DNA from: Nymphaea colorata
Lineage: Eukaryota; Streptophyta; Magnoliopsida; Nymphaeales; Nymphaeaceae
NCBI RefSeq assembly: GCF_008831285.2
Contig: NC_045143.1
Coordinates: 9,123,503 to 9,187,502 of the forward strand
Length of the DNA stretch: 64,000 nucleotides
Reading direction: 5' to 3'
Positions 23,635 to 37,500 of the stretch are shown here, piece after piece. The position numbers were made by a program, and so were the translations under genes. The notes under the pieces are model-generated. The model had not been told where the DNA came from. It did not search any database and saw nothing but the letters and a program-made list of their open reading frames with translations. Within the stretch, counting starts at the first letter, position 1; every line of letters starts with the position of its first letter.

Positions 23635-24246
23635 CCGAACCCGACGGCTCATACTCCTCTTTTTTCGCGCCGCCAAGCGTTGCCGCTGCGAGTTCCGGCA
23701 GCCGGCTTCTCTCTTTTTTATTTTTATATTTTTTTTCTTGTCGGGCATTTGGTTGACTGGATATCTTTCTGGCACCCTCTGACTCCTTGTGACGAGAAAA
23801 AGGGAAAAGGGAGAGCCCGCGTCCTGGAGATCAAGCTGCGGTATGGGTTCGTGATTGCTAGGGTTTTCTGGGACACTTTCATTCTCGAGTTGCCGCGGTC
23901 GGTGACTGAATTTCCCTGGTTTATCCTTTGCAGTCGGAACGCCGTCGATTTCTAGCTCCTTTTTGCTGCCTTTCCTTCTTCTTCTTCTGCATTTAGGGTT
24001 TCTTGTTGCAATCGATCGTGAAGGCCTGCCGAAATTTCCACAGCACGAGGTCCAGCTTATCCTACATTGGGTTGTTAAGGCGCTTCATTGATTTCTTTGA
24101 CGACTCTTGGGATTCTTCAGAGACGGTTGTGCACGAGCGGTTTGATTTCTTGGAAGCGCGGCTTCTTCCCACCTAATTTTGGTTTGTTGCGCAATGCTCT
24201 GGATCCTTCATCGATTTCAGGGTTGCATCTATTAGGTTGGATCAAG

Positions 24247-27200
24247 ATGGAGTGGATTTCGAACGATCTGACTGAGATCATGCGGAGGCCGGCGATCGTT
24301 GAGGCGATGGTCGATATCTTGATCTGTGTGGTTCCGATATGGGTGGCCGTAATGATTGGCCTGGTGATCGGGTGGTCGTGGAAGCCGAGATGGACTGGGT
24401 TGCTCTTTCTGGGCCTTAGAAGCAAGTTTCGCTTCTTCTGGACGGCCATTCCTCCAGGATTGGGGGCACGGCGCCTCTGGTTTGCTTTCACTGCTCTCTC
24501 GGCCTTTTCCGTGCTCCGCCGGCTATGGTCCAACTTCTATATTTCCAAATCGAAGAGTGAAGGGTCTCTCTTTGTGGAATCGTCCGTGATGGATGATGAC
24601 TCTGAAGGGTACTCTTCATTTTGCTCTGAAGTTCTTTATATGTGTATTTGTTTCTCTAGTTACTTTGTTTGTTCGTAGATTCAATGGAGTGATGACGAGG
24701 ATTAGCGATTTTTTAAACAAATTGTTTACTGCTTAAGTTTCTGGTTAAAGCTGTTTTTATAACTTGTGGTTTTGTACGTTCGAAAAATCAAACAACTGAC
24801 TTCAATATTGAAACTTTAATTTTTTTTATATTTAAGTTAGAATGCTTAATAGTTTGGGCATAGTGTAGACTGTATTTGCTGAAAATGTGACAATTTTAAC
24901 TCGTTGAGCTGCCGAAATTTCTCAAATTTGTTTGTAAACGTTTCCTGCATATCACAGGATACATTCTGATGATTCTGTTGGAGTGAAGGATGCGGTTACC
25001 GAAAAAGATCTTGAGCACCTATTTCATGTCATGGAGGGTAAGGATGGGGCCGTAGCTTGGCAAAGTATGATGGATCGCACTACTCCTAACATGACTTACC
25101 AAGCTTGGCGATATGAACCTGTGGTAAGTTCCTTGTACTGAAAGGTGTTTTCCTTTATATTTTTTTGGGAGAATAGGTCTGCTAAGAATTGTCACCACTG
25201 CATTTTTTTCCTCATAAGATGACTCACCTGTTTATCAGAATTTATGGATGGATAATGAATTTGTGATGCTCTGGCATTAGGAATAAAGCAGTTTGTTGAT
25301 TACAGGTGGGTTCCACACAGTATCGCAGCAAAACTGTTTTTGAAGATGCAACTCCAGAGATCGTCAGGGATTTCTTTTGGGATGATGAATTTCGAACTAA
25401 ATGGGATCCAATGCTTATCTATTGTGATCTATTAGAGGAATGTCCTTCAACAGGAACAACAATTGTTCATTGGATAAAAAAGGTTTGCAGAAACCATCAC
25501 AAAGTAAGCTTTGTCTTTTTTCCCTTCTCTTCTTTCTGTCTGAATTCATCTTCTTTTTGTTGGCAGTTCCCTTTCTTCTGCAGTGATCGAGAATACATAA
25601 TTGGTCGTCGGGTATGGGAATCTGGCAAGTCATTTTATTGTGTGACAAAGGTACTGTCTTAACTCTTAACCCAGGAGCTGCATCCTTTTTATTCTCTATT
25701 GTGTCCTTTTTTCATTCTTATAAAGGTTTCCTTTATCTTTGTTCCTTAATAATATCGGTTTTGTTTTTTTTTTTTTAATTCTTTGCTCGTCTGATTTTCA
25801 TGTTATGAGCTTGGATTTATTTCTTTTGAACGTAAAGGTGAATCCATAATGTTCAATTTCTCAAATAATAATTTTAGTTTCCTCCTTCCAGTACAATTTA
25901 TTTGAGATGATAGGGGTATGTAAATTTGAAGTTGACTTTTTAGCTTGCTTGCCTTGAGATTCAAAAACCTGTATGCCAATCTGTTTCTATGGCAAGTACC
26001 TGGTATTCATGTGTTATCACTTGCGTTTCCATATATCTGGCTTGCTTGCTTCCAAAAAATAAAATCGCAGCTGGGCTTAAGTGGTCTTGCTTTGGTCGTA
26101 GAAAATCTTTAATTTGGTGTTATTTGTAGCCCCTTATTATCACGTGCTAATGGTAGTGCTGGCATTTGAATGTACTGTTCTTTAATAGCTGTTGTTGGCT
26201 CATAACATGTGTTATATTGCACAATTTTATGTAGCCTAAAATGTGATTTGTTATGATCAATCGCAACTAAAGGAAAGACTTGTGCTATCCAACCTTGAAA
26301 CTAGTTTCTAAAGTTCTACAATGGTTTTGTCCCATTTGTGAGACAGTATAGCACAAGGTGTATCTGTCAATAAACTGTTAGAGGTACCTAGGAAGCGTCA
26401 AAGCTCCCTGAGGAGTGGTGTGGAGGCCACAAATGGTTCCTTAAATCCCTCTACTATCCTAACAGTTAGAGGTGAATTTGTACATATTTAAGGGGAACAT
26501 GCAGTATGACCCTATGAGGCCAACCTGATGGATGAGGGAGAAGCCTTGTTTGTTTTCATATGGGCCTATTTCTACTTCCAAGAAGTTTGAAGAGTAAAAG
26601 TTTGAACGTTGCAACTTATTATGTAACTTTCGAATCTTTATGAAATACTCTAAGCCCTCAATGTAAGTTATGCCAATTGTTTTGAAAATGTTGCAACTAA
26701 AATAATCCTCAGATGCTTTCCTTTTGGATAATACTTCAATACTTTTATTGGGTTTGAGTGTTCATTTATAATGATATGTAATGATCAAAATAATATTGAA
26801 CTGGGAGGATTAACATCCTTAAAACAGAAATGGTTGCTTCAGCTGTTCAGAACTTGCAAGCTACCCTGAATGGTGGTAATTGAAACCGTCAGATAAATAA
26901 TATTTTCATTCTAAAAGTTAAGCGTTGGATATTTATTGAACTGAAAGCTCAAACAAAGAAACCTTTTTATTCTAAACGAATATACCTACTCTAATTTTCT
27001 TTTTGTATCAATATTTTCACATGTATTTGTTTATCGCTATACTTCAATACTCAACATGCCAGCTACATGTTTGAGTATCCGTTCAATATAATAGATTCCA
27101 GGGAAGTTTGAGAGTCTTGAGACTCAACATCAAATGGTAGACATTATTTCATATCATGATTTCTTTATTCGCTGAACTGCAGGGAGTTCCACATCCATTG

Positions 27201-27833
27201 GTGCCCAGGCGTGACAAACCACGGCGAGTGGATCTCTATTTTTCAAGCTGGTGCATAAGGCCTGGTACAAAAAATACATTAATATCTTGGTGCATGCATG
27301 CTTCCTGAAATTTCTTTTGAACTTCGTATCTTGGATTTGATGTTTATTCCTGAATCTCTTTTCTCAGTCTTAATTTTTTTTCATGTTCAGTGGAATCTCG
27401 GAAAGGTGATGGTCAATTGTCTGCTTGCGAGGTGACACTCATACATTATGAGGACATGGGCATCCCAAAGGATGTAGCAAAAGTAGGTGTTCGTCATGGG
27501 ATGTGGGGCGCTGTAAAGAGATTGCAGTCTGGTGTCAGAGCATATCAGAACGCCAGGAAATTAGGGGCCTCACCATCAAAGTATGCTCTTTCTGCACAAA
27601 TAAGCACAAAAGTTCCTTCAGACTGTAGCTCCAAACCTCCCGAATCCTCAACCCAGCCCGCAGTTGTTAACAACGAGAATGCTCCGACTCTGAACCTGCA
27701 AAGGGCAGAAAACGCGAATCATTGGAAGTGGATTGTCATAGGTGGCACTGTAGCCGTGGTTTGTGGCCTCCATACGGGTATGTTGGGCAAGGCTTTACTA
27801 TTTGGAGCGGCACGAAGGCTTGCAAGAAAGTGA
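24247..27833 (+). CDS. START-domain membrane protein (plant StAR-related lipid-transfer family)
   Basis: There are six exons: 24247-24608, 24958-25123, 25306-25482, 25567-25650, 27183-27264 and 27391-27833. All junctions are GT-AG and join in phase to 437 codons. The N-terminus has a membrane span (about residues 21-45, ICVVPIWVAVMIGLVIGW) and a second hydrophobic stretch (75-93). A START fold follows from about residue 145 (GAVAWQSMMDRT, TYQAWRYEP, DFFWDDEFRTKWDPM, REYIIGRRVWESGKSFYCVT, RVDLYFSSWCIRP). The C-terminal hydrophobic segment (WKWIVIGGTVAVVCGLHTG) could be another anchor. START domains bind a lipid in a deep pocket. The ligand here is unknown. Plant homologues, from memory, include At3g13062 and At1g55960. 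An in-frame ATG at 24088 would add 53 residues, but I prefer 24247 because the protein there begins like the family. The gene looks intact. Confidence 0.93.
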
Positions 27834-30800
27834 ACTTCCATAAAATACGTGCTTGTAAGCATTGGAGACTCGGTCTTTCTTGTGACATGAATTGGAGATT
27901 GGAAAATACGGCAGGAGTTGGAAGCTACTTATAATTTTGCTCTCTTTCTGCAGCTGAGCTGGCATCACCATCGATTTATGTTTGTATTTGTAAAATAAGG
28001 GATTTGGCATTAATATAGTTGGTCATCGTGCATAAACTTGTGATTTGTGTTCACAAAGGTATTGTGGTATGTCTATGAGGCACGTCTGGGTTTCTTGTTT
28101 GCAGCTGCAAGGTCTATCCGTGGTGGAAAGTTGTATTGTAGATTTCTTTCTGTTGACATTTTCCCGTCAGCATTGTGCTATGTTATACCGCAATATTCAA
28201 GGTGCGCTCAACCATGTCAGGCACATTTACATGGACGATTGTCTTGGGCAGATCTGGATTTGTAGAGGCTTCTGATGGTTTGGTTATATTAGTATCGTGC
28301 TCCAATCAGCGGTGTTAATTTTGTGCATTTTGGATTAATATATCTAACTCAGTGAACAATACCGTAACCCGTTCACTAAATGGATCACATGGATCTGACC
28401 TTAAGTCTATAACTCAGTGCTCCTTATAATTATAAACCCTGATTCACATGAAGTTGGTATATGTTAAGCTTGCCCATGTATTTCATTCCCTTTTCTCTTT
28501 CCCACATACCAGCTCTCGAACCCTGGATTTCTACCATACCAGCATTTGGTAGGGTGGAGGCAGGGGGGAGGCCCGGTAGGCTGTGGCTTCACCCCAACTA
28601 CTTGAAAACAAAAAAATTACATTGAAAAATTTAAAAAATTTTAGTTGCGTAATATATTTTTTGAATTCGGGTTTCATTTGACCCTACCTGGATAAGTTCG
28701 TTGGCCCGTCCCTGAAAAAAATTCTCGCTCCGTCCCCATATGGCACCAACGGCATTAAGTTTGCCTATCTATCCCCCCTATGGCGCCAATGGCATTAAGT
28801 TTGCCTATCTAATGATCGAATTGTGTGTTCGGTATATAAATTCTACTCTGTGTCCAACAATGGACGCGTTTAAATCTTGCCTCTCCCTGAATTTACATGC
28901 CCACAGGGATGGATGTCGGTCACAAGCGCCAACTTTACCACTGGGGCCACTTACAAACATCAGCATATTTGGGTCTCTACGACTGCTGATCCAAACCTAA
29001 ATCCAGTTCGTCGTCTTGGTAAAGAAAACTAAGACTGATTAATAATTGGATTCAGACTTGTATAATGCAATTTCTTGTCTGAATCAGAACCCAATCAATT
29101 CCCTATATCTAAAATTCAACTCTGGTTTGTTTTAAGAAGTCGCACCCAAGACCCGAGTCTCAATCCGAATCCTATCGAACCAGACCCGAAAGAAGGGCTG
29201 GCTTGGTGACAACCTAGACCGACTTGAGTTCGATGTTTCTACATCTTCTTAGGCACAATGTGACAAAATCCGTTGTGCTGGTTTGGTATGAAGCAAGGTT
29301 TTAGATTTGCAAGCTGACAAGCTGTAATGCTGGGTTTGGGTCCAAGCAAAGTTTGGTTCAAATCTGACAGTTTGTGTCCTTATCTGCTGGCAGCATCCTT
29401 TATGATACAGAATCGTCCACACACCCAACTTGCACCAAAAGCTAACACAGACCTTGCTATAAAATCTGAGCCACATGATCGCAGCACGTCACGTGCATTG
29501 TGCATGAAGTGCCTATGATGTGTTGATCACAATTAGGGCTGTGGATGTTCACTCAATCTAGCTTATCGCATTACTGATCCAAACTTGGATGTAATTACTT
29601 GAGTTTTGGTGAAAAAAACTTGGATCCAAACTAGCAAAATCTGATTATAAGAACACCAGATTTTCTATCTAGTTGAACTATGGTTTAGTTTTGGAAATAA
29701 AAGAAGTAAACAGATAAGAGTCTGATGACTCTGAAGTGAGCTCGATTGGAACAGAGAACCAACTATCAGACTTGGTAGCTATAACCAAACCAATCTAAAT
29801 CTGGAGCATTTCCTTCCTGCCAACAAGCAGGGGTCAGGGCTAACTTGTACTCACAATTTGTAGATAGCAGACCCTTTCATTTACACTTTCAAGCTCACAT
29901 CCAGTTTCAATATAAACTACCAATCCCATTCATGCGATATCAGGCAGTAGCGGAACCACATGGTAGCTGGTGTGGGCAGTTGCCCACACCAGCCCCACAA
30001 AATTAGTTTAATATATATGTTAATGTTTTGATATATTTGATTGTCATACACTGTGTGCCCCAAAGAAATTAAAGGCCCACCAGAACAAAATTTTGGCTCT
30101 GCTACTTATATCTAGATCTACCATTTCTTCAACGTGGATCCAAAACATTGACACATATCCAACATATTGAGATTCAAAATTGTCTTTGTGGATCTGGGTT
30201 ATCCTATTGGTCATATCGGATCCATGGATCTTGACAAGTTTGGCTGGTATTACAAACCCATAAATTAGATTTAGGTAGTGTGGTATATGTGAATACTTTC
30301 CCCAAAGATGAACTATAATTACTTTAGGTGTCAAAAAGAAAAGATTTCCTTTCTGTGGTTTTCTTTTATTTCCAGATGCACTTAATGCTAGAGAAAAGAG
30401 TTAAAGATCGATCCTAATCCCGGAAACAGGTTTCAAGTTTTCCAAAATTTTTAAAAAAATGTTACTCTTTTCTATCAATGTAACCAAACACGAGGATAAG
30501 GTTAGTGCTTCATTTTAGGACATTTTTGCAGGTTTTTTCTTGAACTTTCAAAGTTGCATGTTCATTGAAATGAAAATAGAGAGGAAGGGGGCCCCCTATT
30601 TGGGTGTTCTTCACAAAAGTATGGTCTATATCAGAAAAATCAGAAATGTGAAACCTACTTGTAAACTAGGGAAACGTGATTGGCTCCTTAAGGAAAAAGT
30701 ACACACGGGTTGGACCCACGGTACCTTACTGTCGGCGCCAGGACCCACATAAACAATTGGGATGTGAACATGTTGGAGATTCAAAGCACATCTTTATGCT

Positions 30801-33800
30801 TTGCCAAATCTATCCTAATTGGCTGTAACCCAAGACTGAATTCAAGTTCAATTACCTTTAGACTCAACATCCACAAGTCATCCAAATGCAATTTCCTTTT
30901 GGATTTCCAATGCCCAGATCTGGATCCACTCAAAAAGCTGTATTTGAACCTGAATCTCACTAACTTTTTAAACGGCAGTTCCATTGGTGGAGTCAAGATT
31001 TTTCATCCGGGAGGGCACTTGTGTAGGTGACATAACTTTTTTGGTGGTGTAGGCACTACATACAAATTTAGAGTCATAACAATGTGAAGTTAACATATTA
31101 TAATAAAATTTTTGATGGGCTAGCGTGGGTAGTGAGTTGCCCACCCCAGCCAACAAGTAGCTCCGCTACCAACTTCAAAAAGTAATGTTCAGATTCGTCC
31201 TGAAGGGTGTAGCATAGCTGGTTGGCCTGGTGAGCCCGTGAGAACGCAATCATCAGTTCAAGACTTATGGGTACCATTCTTCTATACTGCAAACAGTGGT
31301 AGGATGACACTCTAATTAATGGCACGAGCCCATGAACTTCGGGGGCACCTGAAAAACTCTAAAAATAAGATTCAAAGTCAAGCAGGAAGACAGATAAAAA
31401 GCAAACAGTTTACATCGCTTATAAGAAAGATGTAATCACATCCCAAAGGCTTGGATCAATGACAGCTGAAGATGACTAAATCTGTAACGCCATGCATCTC
31501 TGTCTCCTGGAACCTCATAAGCTAGCAAGTTCCTGCAAAACATCTTATCATCATCCCTTCTTTTCTTGCCTGGCAAAGATCAGAAGTTGTTGAACCATTT
31601 AAAGCGTTCATTCCAAACTTCAATTGCCAAAAACTGGGTGCTCTGTTTTATGCTAGCCAGGGCTAAGAACATTCTGCCACTCGTCTTTCCTTTGGAAGGA
31701 TGAACTAACCAGAAAGGAGCCTCCAAATAAAGAATGGCAGGATTAAGACTTGATCATAAGTACCATCACAATCGTTACTAGCTGGCATCTCATAAAGAAG
31801 TCCAACTTTCGCCATCGAACTTGAATCAAGATCCAATGAATGGACAAACAAATGTACTGAAGCAAGTCTGTGGAATCGGACTGGACACGTTGCTCGAGTC
31901 CTCGACCATCTGACTCAAGGTTGGGACTGCAAACTTATGGCTGCCAAAGGCCTGCAATGTCTGATAAAAGGCTGTGTCCAATCTGTGGGCTGGGCTTCTC
32001 ACATGTGTATTTTGGAAGTAATTGTCAGGGAAACAGGGGTCCCCATGTCAAGAAACTCCAATTCGGGACCTTTTTTGGTATTAGATGTAAAAAAGTTGGG
32101 CTTAAATAGAATTCTCTCTCTCTCACATGTGCTGCATCAGGTCAAACTGAAGAGCCAGCCTGTGCGCCGCTCTATCTTGTTATCTTGTACCCAATGATCT
32201 GCCCAATGTCTCCAAGGGCCCATAGGAAACACATGTTCCTGTGTCAAATTCTTTTGACCTTTGGAAAAGTTGGAAAGTTAGATGTATTATTTTTATTATT
32301 TCTATGCACATGGGTGCGTTTCTTATGGAAGTTTGGTCAGTATAACCAAATCAGGAACTTAGATTTTATTAGTAAACAATTCTAAGCAGTGCTTTGTCCC
32401 TGATTTCTATGAAAAGGCAAAAGGGGAAACAAAGTTGAGAGGCGCCCACTTAATGGATTTTGACATTGAAAACAGAGTAAGCGATGAAAATATCGCCATC
32501 AATATCTTGATCAGTCCATTGACATCGTCACTGTCATAATCATCCTCGTCATTGAAGCATGAGGTGCATGCACTCTATCACTTCCAACAAGACTTGAGAG
32601 TTTGCTTCTCCTCCTCCATGAAAAATAAAATTTCACAAATTTTTAATATGAAGCACTGATTTGTCCATCTTGGATGTTTTGGAAGACAAAAGTACATTTG
32701 GTACATTGTTGTGGAAATACTCTTTGGAACTTTGGAGGATTGATGCGCCCTCTCATATGCTTTTAGCAGTGACTTCGAATCTTAGATGATATATGGTGCT
32801 GATCAATTCTACAATCTCAACTCTCTCTCTCTCTCCCTCTCTCTCTTATGGCAGGATACCCAAGTAAGTTAGTGGGGAACAAATTCTGCAAATACTTGTA
32901 CAAGATCCTACCATTCGAATTTATTCCAAGGTACTGATCGAGGAATGGTTTTTTGGCCTCAAGATTCCTAAAATTTCACATTAGTGTTCCATTAAAAGCA
33001 TAGAAAAGTTACATACTCTAATCAGATGATTCCATGATCGAAAATCCACATATAAAGTGCTTATCTTTTATGTTTACTGCACAAGGACCTGCATTTCTCT
33101 CCCATGATGTCATCAAAAAGCTTAGCTTATAGGATTGAAGGTACTTACATCAATGCCATTTTGTTGATATTTTTATGGTTCTTGTCTTTGTAAGACTTAG
33201 GGTGGGGCCATTTTCATAAAAAAGAAGATGTGATACTCACAGTCGCCTTCAAGCAATATATAGTTTTAAAATAAGAACCTTTCGAACTAGACGAACCTTA
33301 TCTGTTTGATAACAATATTAAATTGTTACTGTTTTACGAACCTATCATAAATGAAACATTATAGTATTATGTTTTACGAATCTGCTCTAAGTTTAAGGGT
33401 AGGTTTATGGAACAGTAACAACTTATTATTACTGCCAAAAGGGCCCTTAAAGATTGTTTGGTAGCAAAAAACATTTAAGAAGTGTCCAGTGAGAATAGTG
33501 TTCAAGTATTTCATGAATCTTCTCTAATATTTGAAGTAGATTCATTGGACACTTGTTCAGTTTCATGTCTTTACTGCCAAACGACTTCTATGGATTATTT
33601 GATACCAGTGCAAAAATCAACACACTAAGCATGTTAAAGATACTTGAACTCCACAGCTTAGGAAACAAGGAGTGCCACGGCTATTATGCAGTTGGTCATG
33701 GTTAACTTAGCCCTCATTGTAGCATTTTTCAAAACTGAAACCTGCCATGCTTACGTAGGAGAAAGTTATTGATAGGTGCAGCCCGGTTTCCTGCTCCACG

Positions 33801-34560
33801 AGCTCCCGCAAGAATACACATCAAATAGAAACATCTGTCTCCAGATCCACCTAGAGGACCTCTTTCCCAAGCACAAATACAAATTCATATATTTCTTCTC
33901 TACTTCTGTAGCTCCATCTGTACCCAGAGAAAAGAGTTGAGCAACTAAGTGATTTCAGATCGTAAAAATATCACAAGCTACGATGCGAGCTAGTTCCAAA
34001 GAAGATGGCAACTAAATAAAGAGTTTGCGGGCGCATACATAATGGTCTTGCCTAGATTATGTTAGCTTCCAAGATCTCAAAATACGTTACTGTCAGTCTT
34101 TTGCATGCTCCCATTTCCTTGTAACCTCAAAAAAGAGCCAGCCATTCTTTTTCTGCAGAGAAGGGGCGAGCTAGAGAGAGGGAGTTGCTCATTGTTTCCA
34201 CTGTCTTGTGCGCAGAAGAAGAAAGCACGGAGTTGAGAAGCGAAATTGTCTTGCTGTTTTGGCAGAAAGAAACGAAAGATCTTACTCTTGTATTTCTGAC
34301 ATTCAATAAACAGATGGATGATGACTGATCTGCTCTACTACGGCAGAGGCTTAAAAAATCTGATTTGTGTGGATGACCGGTCAGGCAATTGGGGCCCGTG
34401 CTCCTTTCCTCAACTCAAGGTCAAAGGCCATATTGGTCTTCCCCACGTTTGAGAAGGACCAAAAGGGCAGAAGGAAAGCCTTTGGCTGAACAGTTACCAC
34501 GTGTCTGCCTTTGAGCCTCTCGAACCCTGTAGTCATGCTCTTCTACTTTTAGCATGCCTC
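27834..34560. other. 3' flank of the START gene and a long gene-poor tract
   Basis: I see no gene. A duplicated word of about 39 bp lies at about 28735-28813 (both copies contain ggcattaagtttgcctatct). At 29946-30111 a tract begins gtagcggaacc and ends ggctctgctac, and at about 30983-31172 another ends agctccgctac. Both look like decayed TIR elements related to the 20439 family. Many short gattcagatccaaac-type degenerate repeats occur between 28980 and 29800. A CT microsatellite lies near 32820-32845. Confidence 0.5.
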
Positions 34561-37500
34561 AAGGCGGCAACTAGAAGTCTAGAGCTGCTTCAGCCTTCCT
34601 CCTTATGCCAAACACCAACTCAGTGACGGCACCCAATTCCAGTTTTCCTCAGTTTTCCCCATGCAAGCCGCCACCGCCCCCTCCTCCTTCTTCTCTTCTA
34701 CTTCTTCTTCTTTCATGCCCTCAGAGGTACCCTCCTGGTTCAAGCCTCTGTATCTTGTCATTCAATCTGGGGGGGAGTAGCTTTTCTGATGGAGGTGGTG
34801 CTTAAGAACTGGACTTGCTAGCAGGTGAGAAACCTTTTGTGAACTGAATTCGGCATCTTCGTGCTTCTCCTGTGAAAGCTTTGAGTCACTGTCGTTGGTT
34901 GTTCGACGATCGGTTTATGAGATGCGTTGCTCATCTCTCTCTCTCTCTCTCTCTCTCTGTCTTTCTCTTATGCTTACTGAAATCTGTTGATTCTGTTCAT
35001 GCATGTTGGTTGTTCTTTCTTTCTCTAGTAGTTTTTAATTTGTTATGGAATGGCGGGCGCTTGTGAAGTAAGGATTCTTTAAATGTTTACCAGTATCCTA
35101 CTCCTCGTCCACTTGATGTTGTTAGTATTGTTATCCATAGGGCGCATAACCCGCCCAATGTGCTGAAAAGGTTGAAATTGATGAAACAGTAGGGATCTTT
35201 GGTTTTTACAGATAGTATCACCGCATCCATTTCTATCCAATAATAGTGATTATATCTGTTTTTTTTTTCTATTGCAGCTGAATTTTCCATGTACGGTAGG
35301 TACCATAGACTAAGGTTTGCATTTTATTGGATCCATTAAAAGAGAGAGGAAAGAAGCAGAAGAAAATTTTATATAACGTATCAATAGTCTCTTGATGCAT
35401 GGTATCAATATTTATACATGTTCATGTAATTTATTCTTTATGTAAGCGGCGCATTGTTTTACAATTTTTCTGTTTCGCAATAATCATCATAAAGGTTGTT
35501 CTTTATATGAATAGTCGGAATCACATGTTTCTAACGATCGTTGATGTTTCACTTTTGGCATTATCCTTCTCATGGCTTCTTCTTATGATTGTATTCCTTT
35601 GTTTTCCTATATTTTCTTTATGATATGTTGCTTCCTTGTCTATAACTTCCTGCTGATTTAATTACATAGATTCCTCAGTATACTACAATAGAAATGATGA
35701 CTCTTTCTTTGATCATGAAAAAGATAACATAGTTTTGGGAGTTCTCCTTTGAAGAGAAAATTTTACAATTTTTGGAATCCGTGTTATAGGTATTGGAACT
35801 GGAACGCATTTGTCTGCCGACTAATATGGATTCTTGGCGAACACACATCAGCCCATGCCGGCTGCTATCAGATGATTTTCTAATTTTTCTATTTAAATTT
35901 AATTATAAAGTGTTTAAAATATTATAAAACAAAATCCCACCACGTGGCCAAAACCATTTTAACCGGGGGGGGGGGGGGTGGGGCTAGTATGCTGTCAATA
36001 CTGACAATATTGCTTGGAATTCTGTACTTGTTATTTCCATATATAACATATATTCATTATATTATTTAGAGTTTATTTAATGAATTACTGGGCCTGTAAT
36101 GCCCTTTCCTCACAGTAGAAGAACTGGGTGGAACTCCTGGTTATTTTAGTGTTGGAAAGCGGTCCTTGCATGATTTCCTGTCTAACATTCCTCTTGTCCT
36201 TTTGCCTCCTTTTATTCCCATAATTGGTTTTCTCCAAGGAATCCAGTTTCTACAATTTGCCATGAGAAATATTAGCTACTAGATTTTCAAGGATCACCAA
36301 ATGCTTCCCATCAGGAAAGTTATTATAAAGAGTAATTTTGTAATTTGGTTCAAGGCCATTAGTCATGTAATGACATGATAAAGATGGTAACCTTTTCTAG
36401 TTGCCAGGCCCATTATGGACATACACAGTCAATATAAACATGACATACAACAGGACTGATTCTAGGTATTAAACTGTGCTACATTATGTTTTATGGACAC
36501 TTCCATAAGCACCAAATGACAGTGATACATACTTTTGGGCAAGGGGGCACCAAAATCAACAGTTTCATTTTGAACACTTCTTAATAGTTGTGTCAAATGC
36601 AATTAACACTTCTCTCGGGTTAAATAAAAGAGAAAAAGGTGATGAACAAGGTATTGACTTTTTCCCATTCCCTCCTCCCAAAAAGATTCAGATAGAAGGT
36701 ATGAGGAAGAAGATGTTATCTCACCCGCTGCATTTTTTTTTTCTTACCCGACAGAAAAAGTAGGTTCTCCTTTTTCTAACAAATCAGTAAAAGGAGGGGG
36801 CAGTAGGTGATGCTGACCTTTCTTCGCTCCTTTTTAGTCCTACTGTCCTACAGTAGTGCTCCTGAGTAATGAGAAGTAAGTTTAGTATGACTTAAACAGT
36901 AGTTGTCAGGATATATTATATGCGTGTGCATGTGTTTTTGCATAGGCATCTTCAAGTATCTACTTTCTTATGTATGTGTATCCAACACTTATATAAAGTG
37001 TTCAACATCAATACTCATATCAGCAATCATGCAAGAAAAATGCTAAGTATAGACAATGTTTTATGTGAATAGTGTTCTGGTATTTTCCTACTAGCAGTTC
37101 CATAGAATTACCATAAAGGTTGCAAAGTATTATCCATACTAGAAGTTTCCTATAGCATAACATGCAGCGATGTTCCACATACACGGAGAGAGACTGGGCC
37201 AATCAGTTGATTGTGTTCATCGTTTTTTATAAATTTGTCCCAATTGGACTGCGAATGATGCAGAATGAAGAAACAATGGATTTGGTCCTAAGAAGAAGCC
37301 TTTCCTGCTGGAAGTGCAGAGTTTTGTAAGAAAAAATAAGGGGTATTACTTTGGAAGGCAAACATCAATAACAATTTATCTAGTTGATAGAGGATGCTTT
37401 AAATTTCTGAAGATCAAATAGACAATTGCTGAGGGTGGGCATTAAAGGACACAATTTGCCTTATGCATAGCTATATGCTGTCTTTTCAGGTTTAAACTCT

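Noticed and set aside
24088-24246. N-terminal extension of the START-domain protein from the upstream in-frame ATG
   Set aside because: The 53 added residues look like translated leader. The family-like start MEWISNDLTEIMRRP begins at 24247. Not fully excluded.
34605-34805. Proline- and leucine-rich 66-codon frame
   Set aside because: A CT-rich leader-like stretch generates the low-complexity run. No conserved domain, more likely untranslated.
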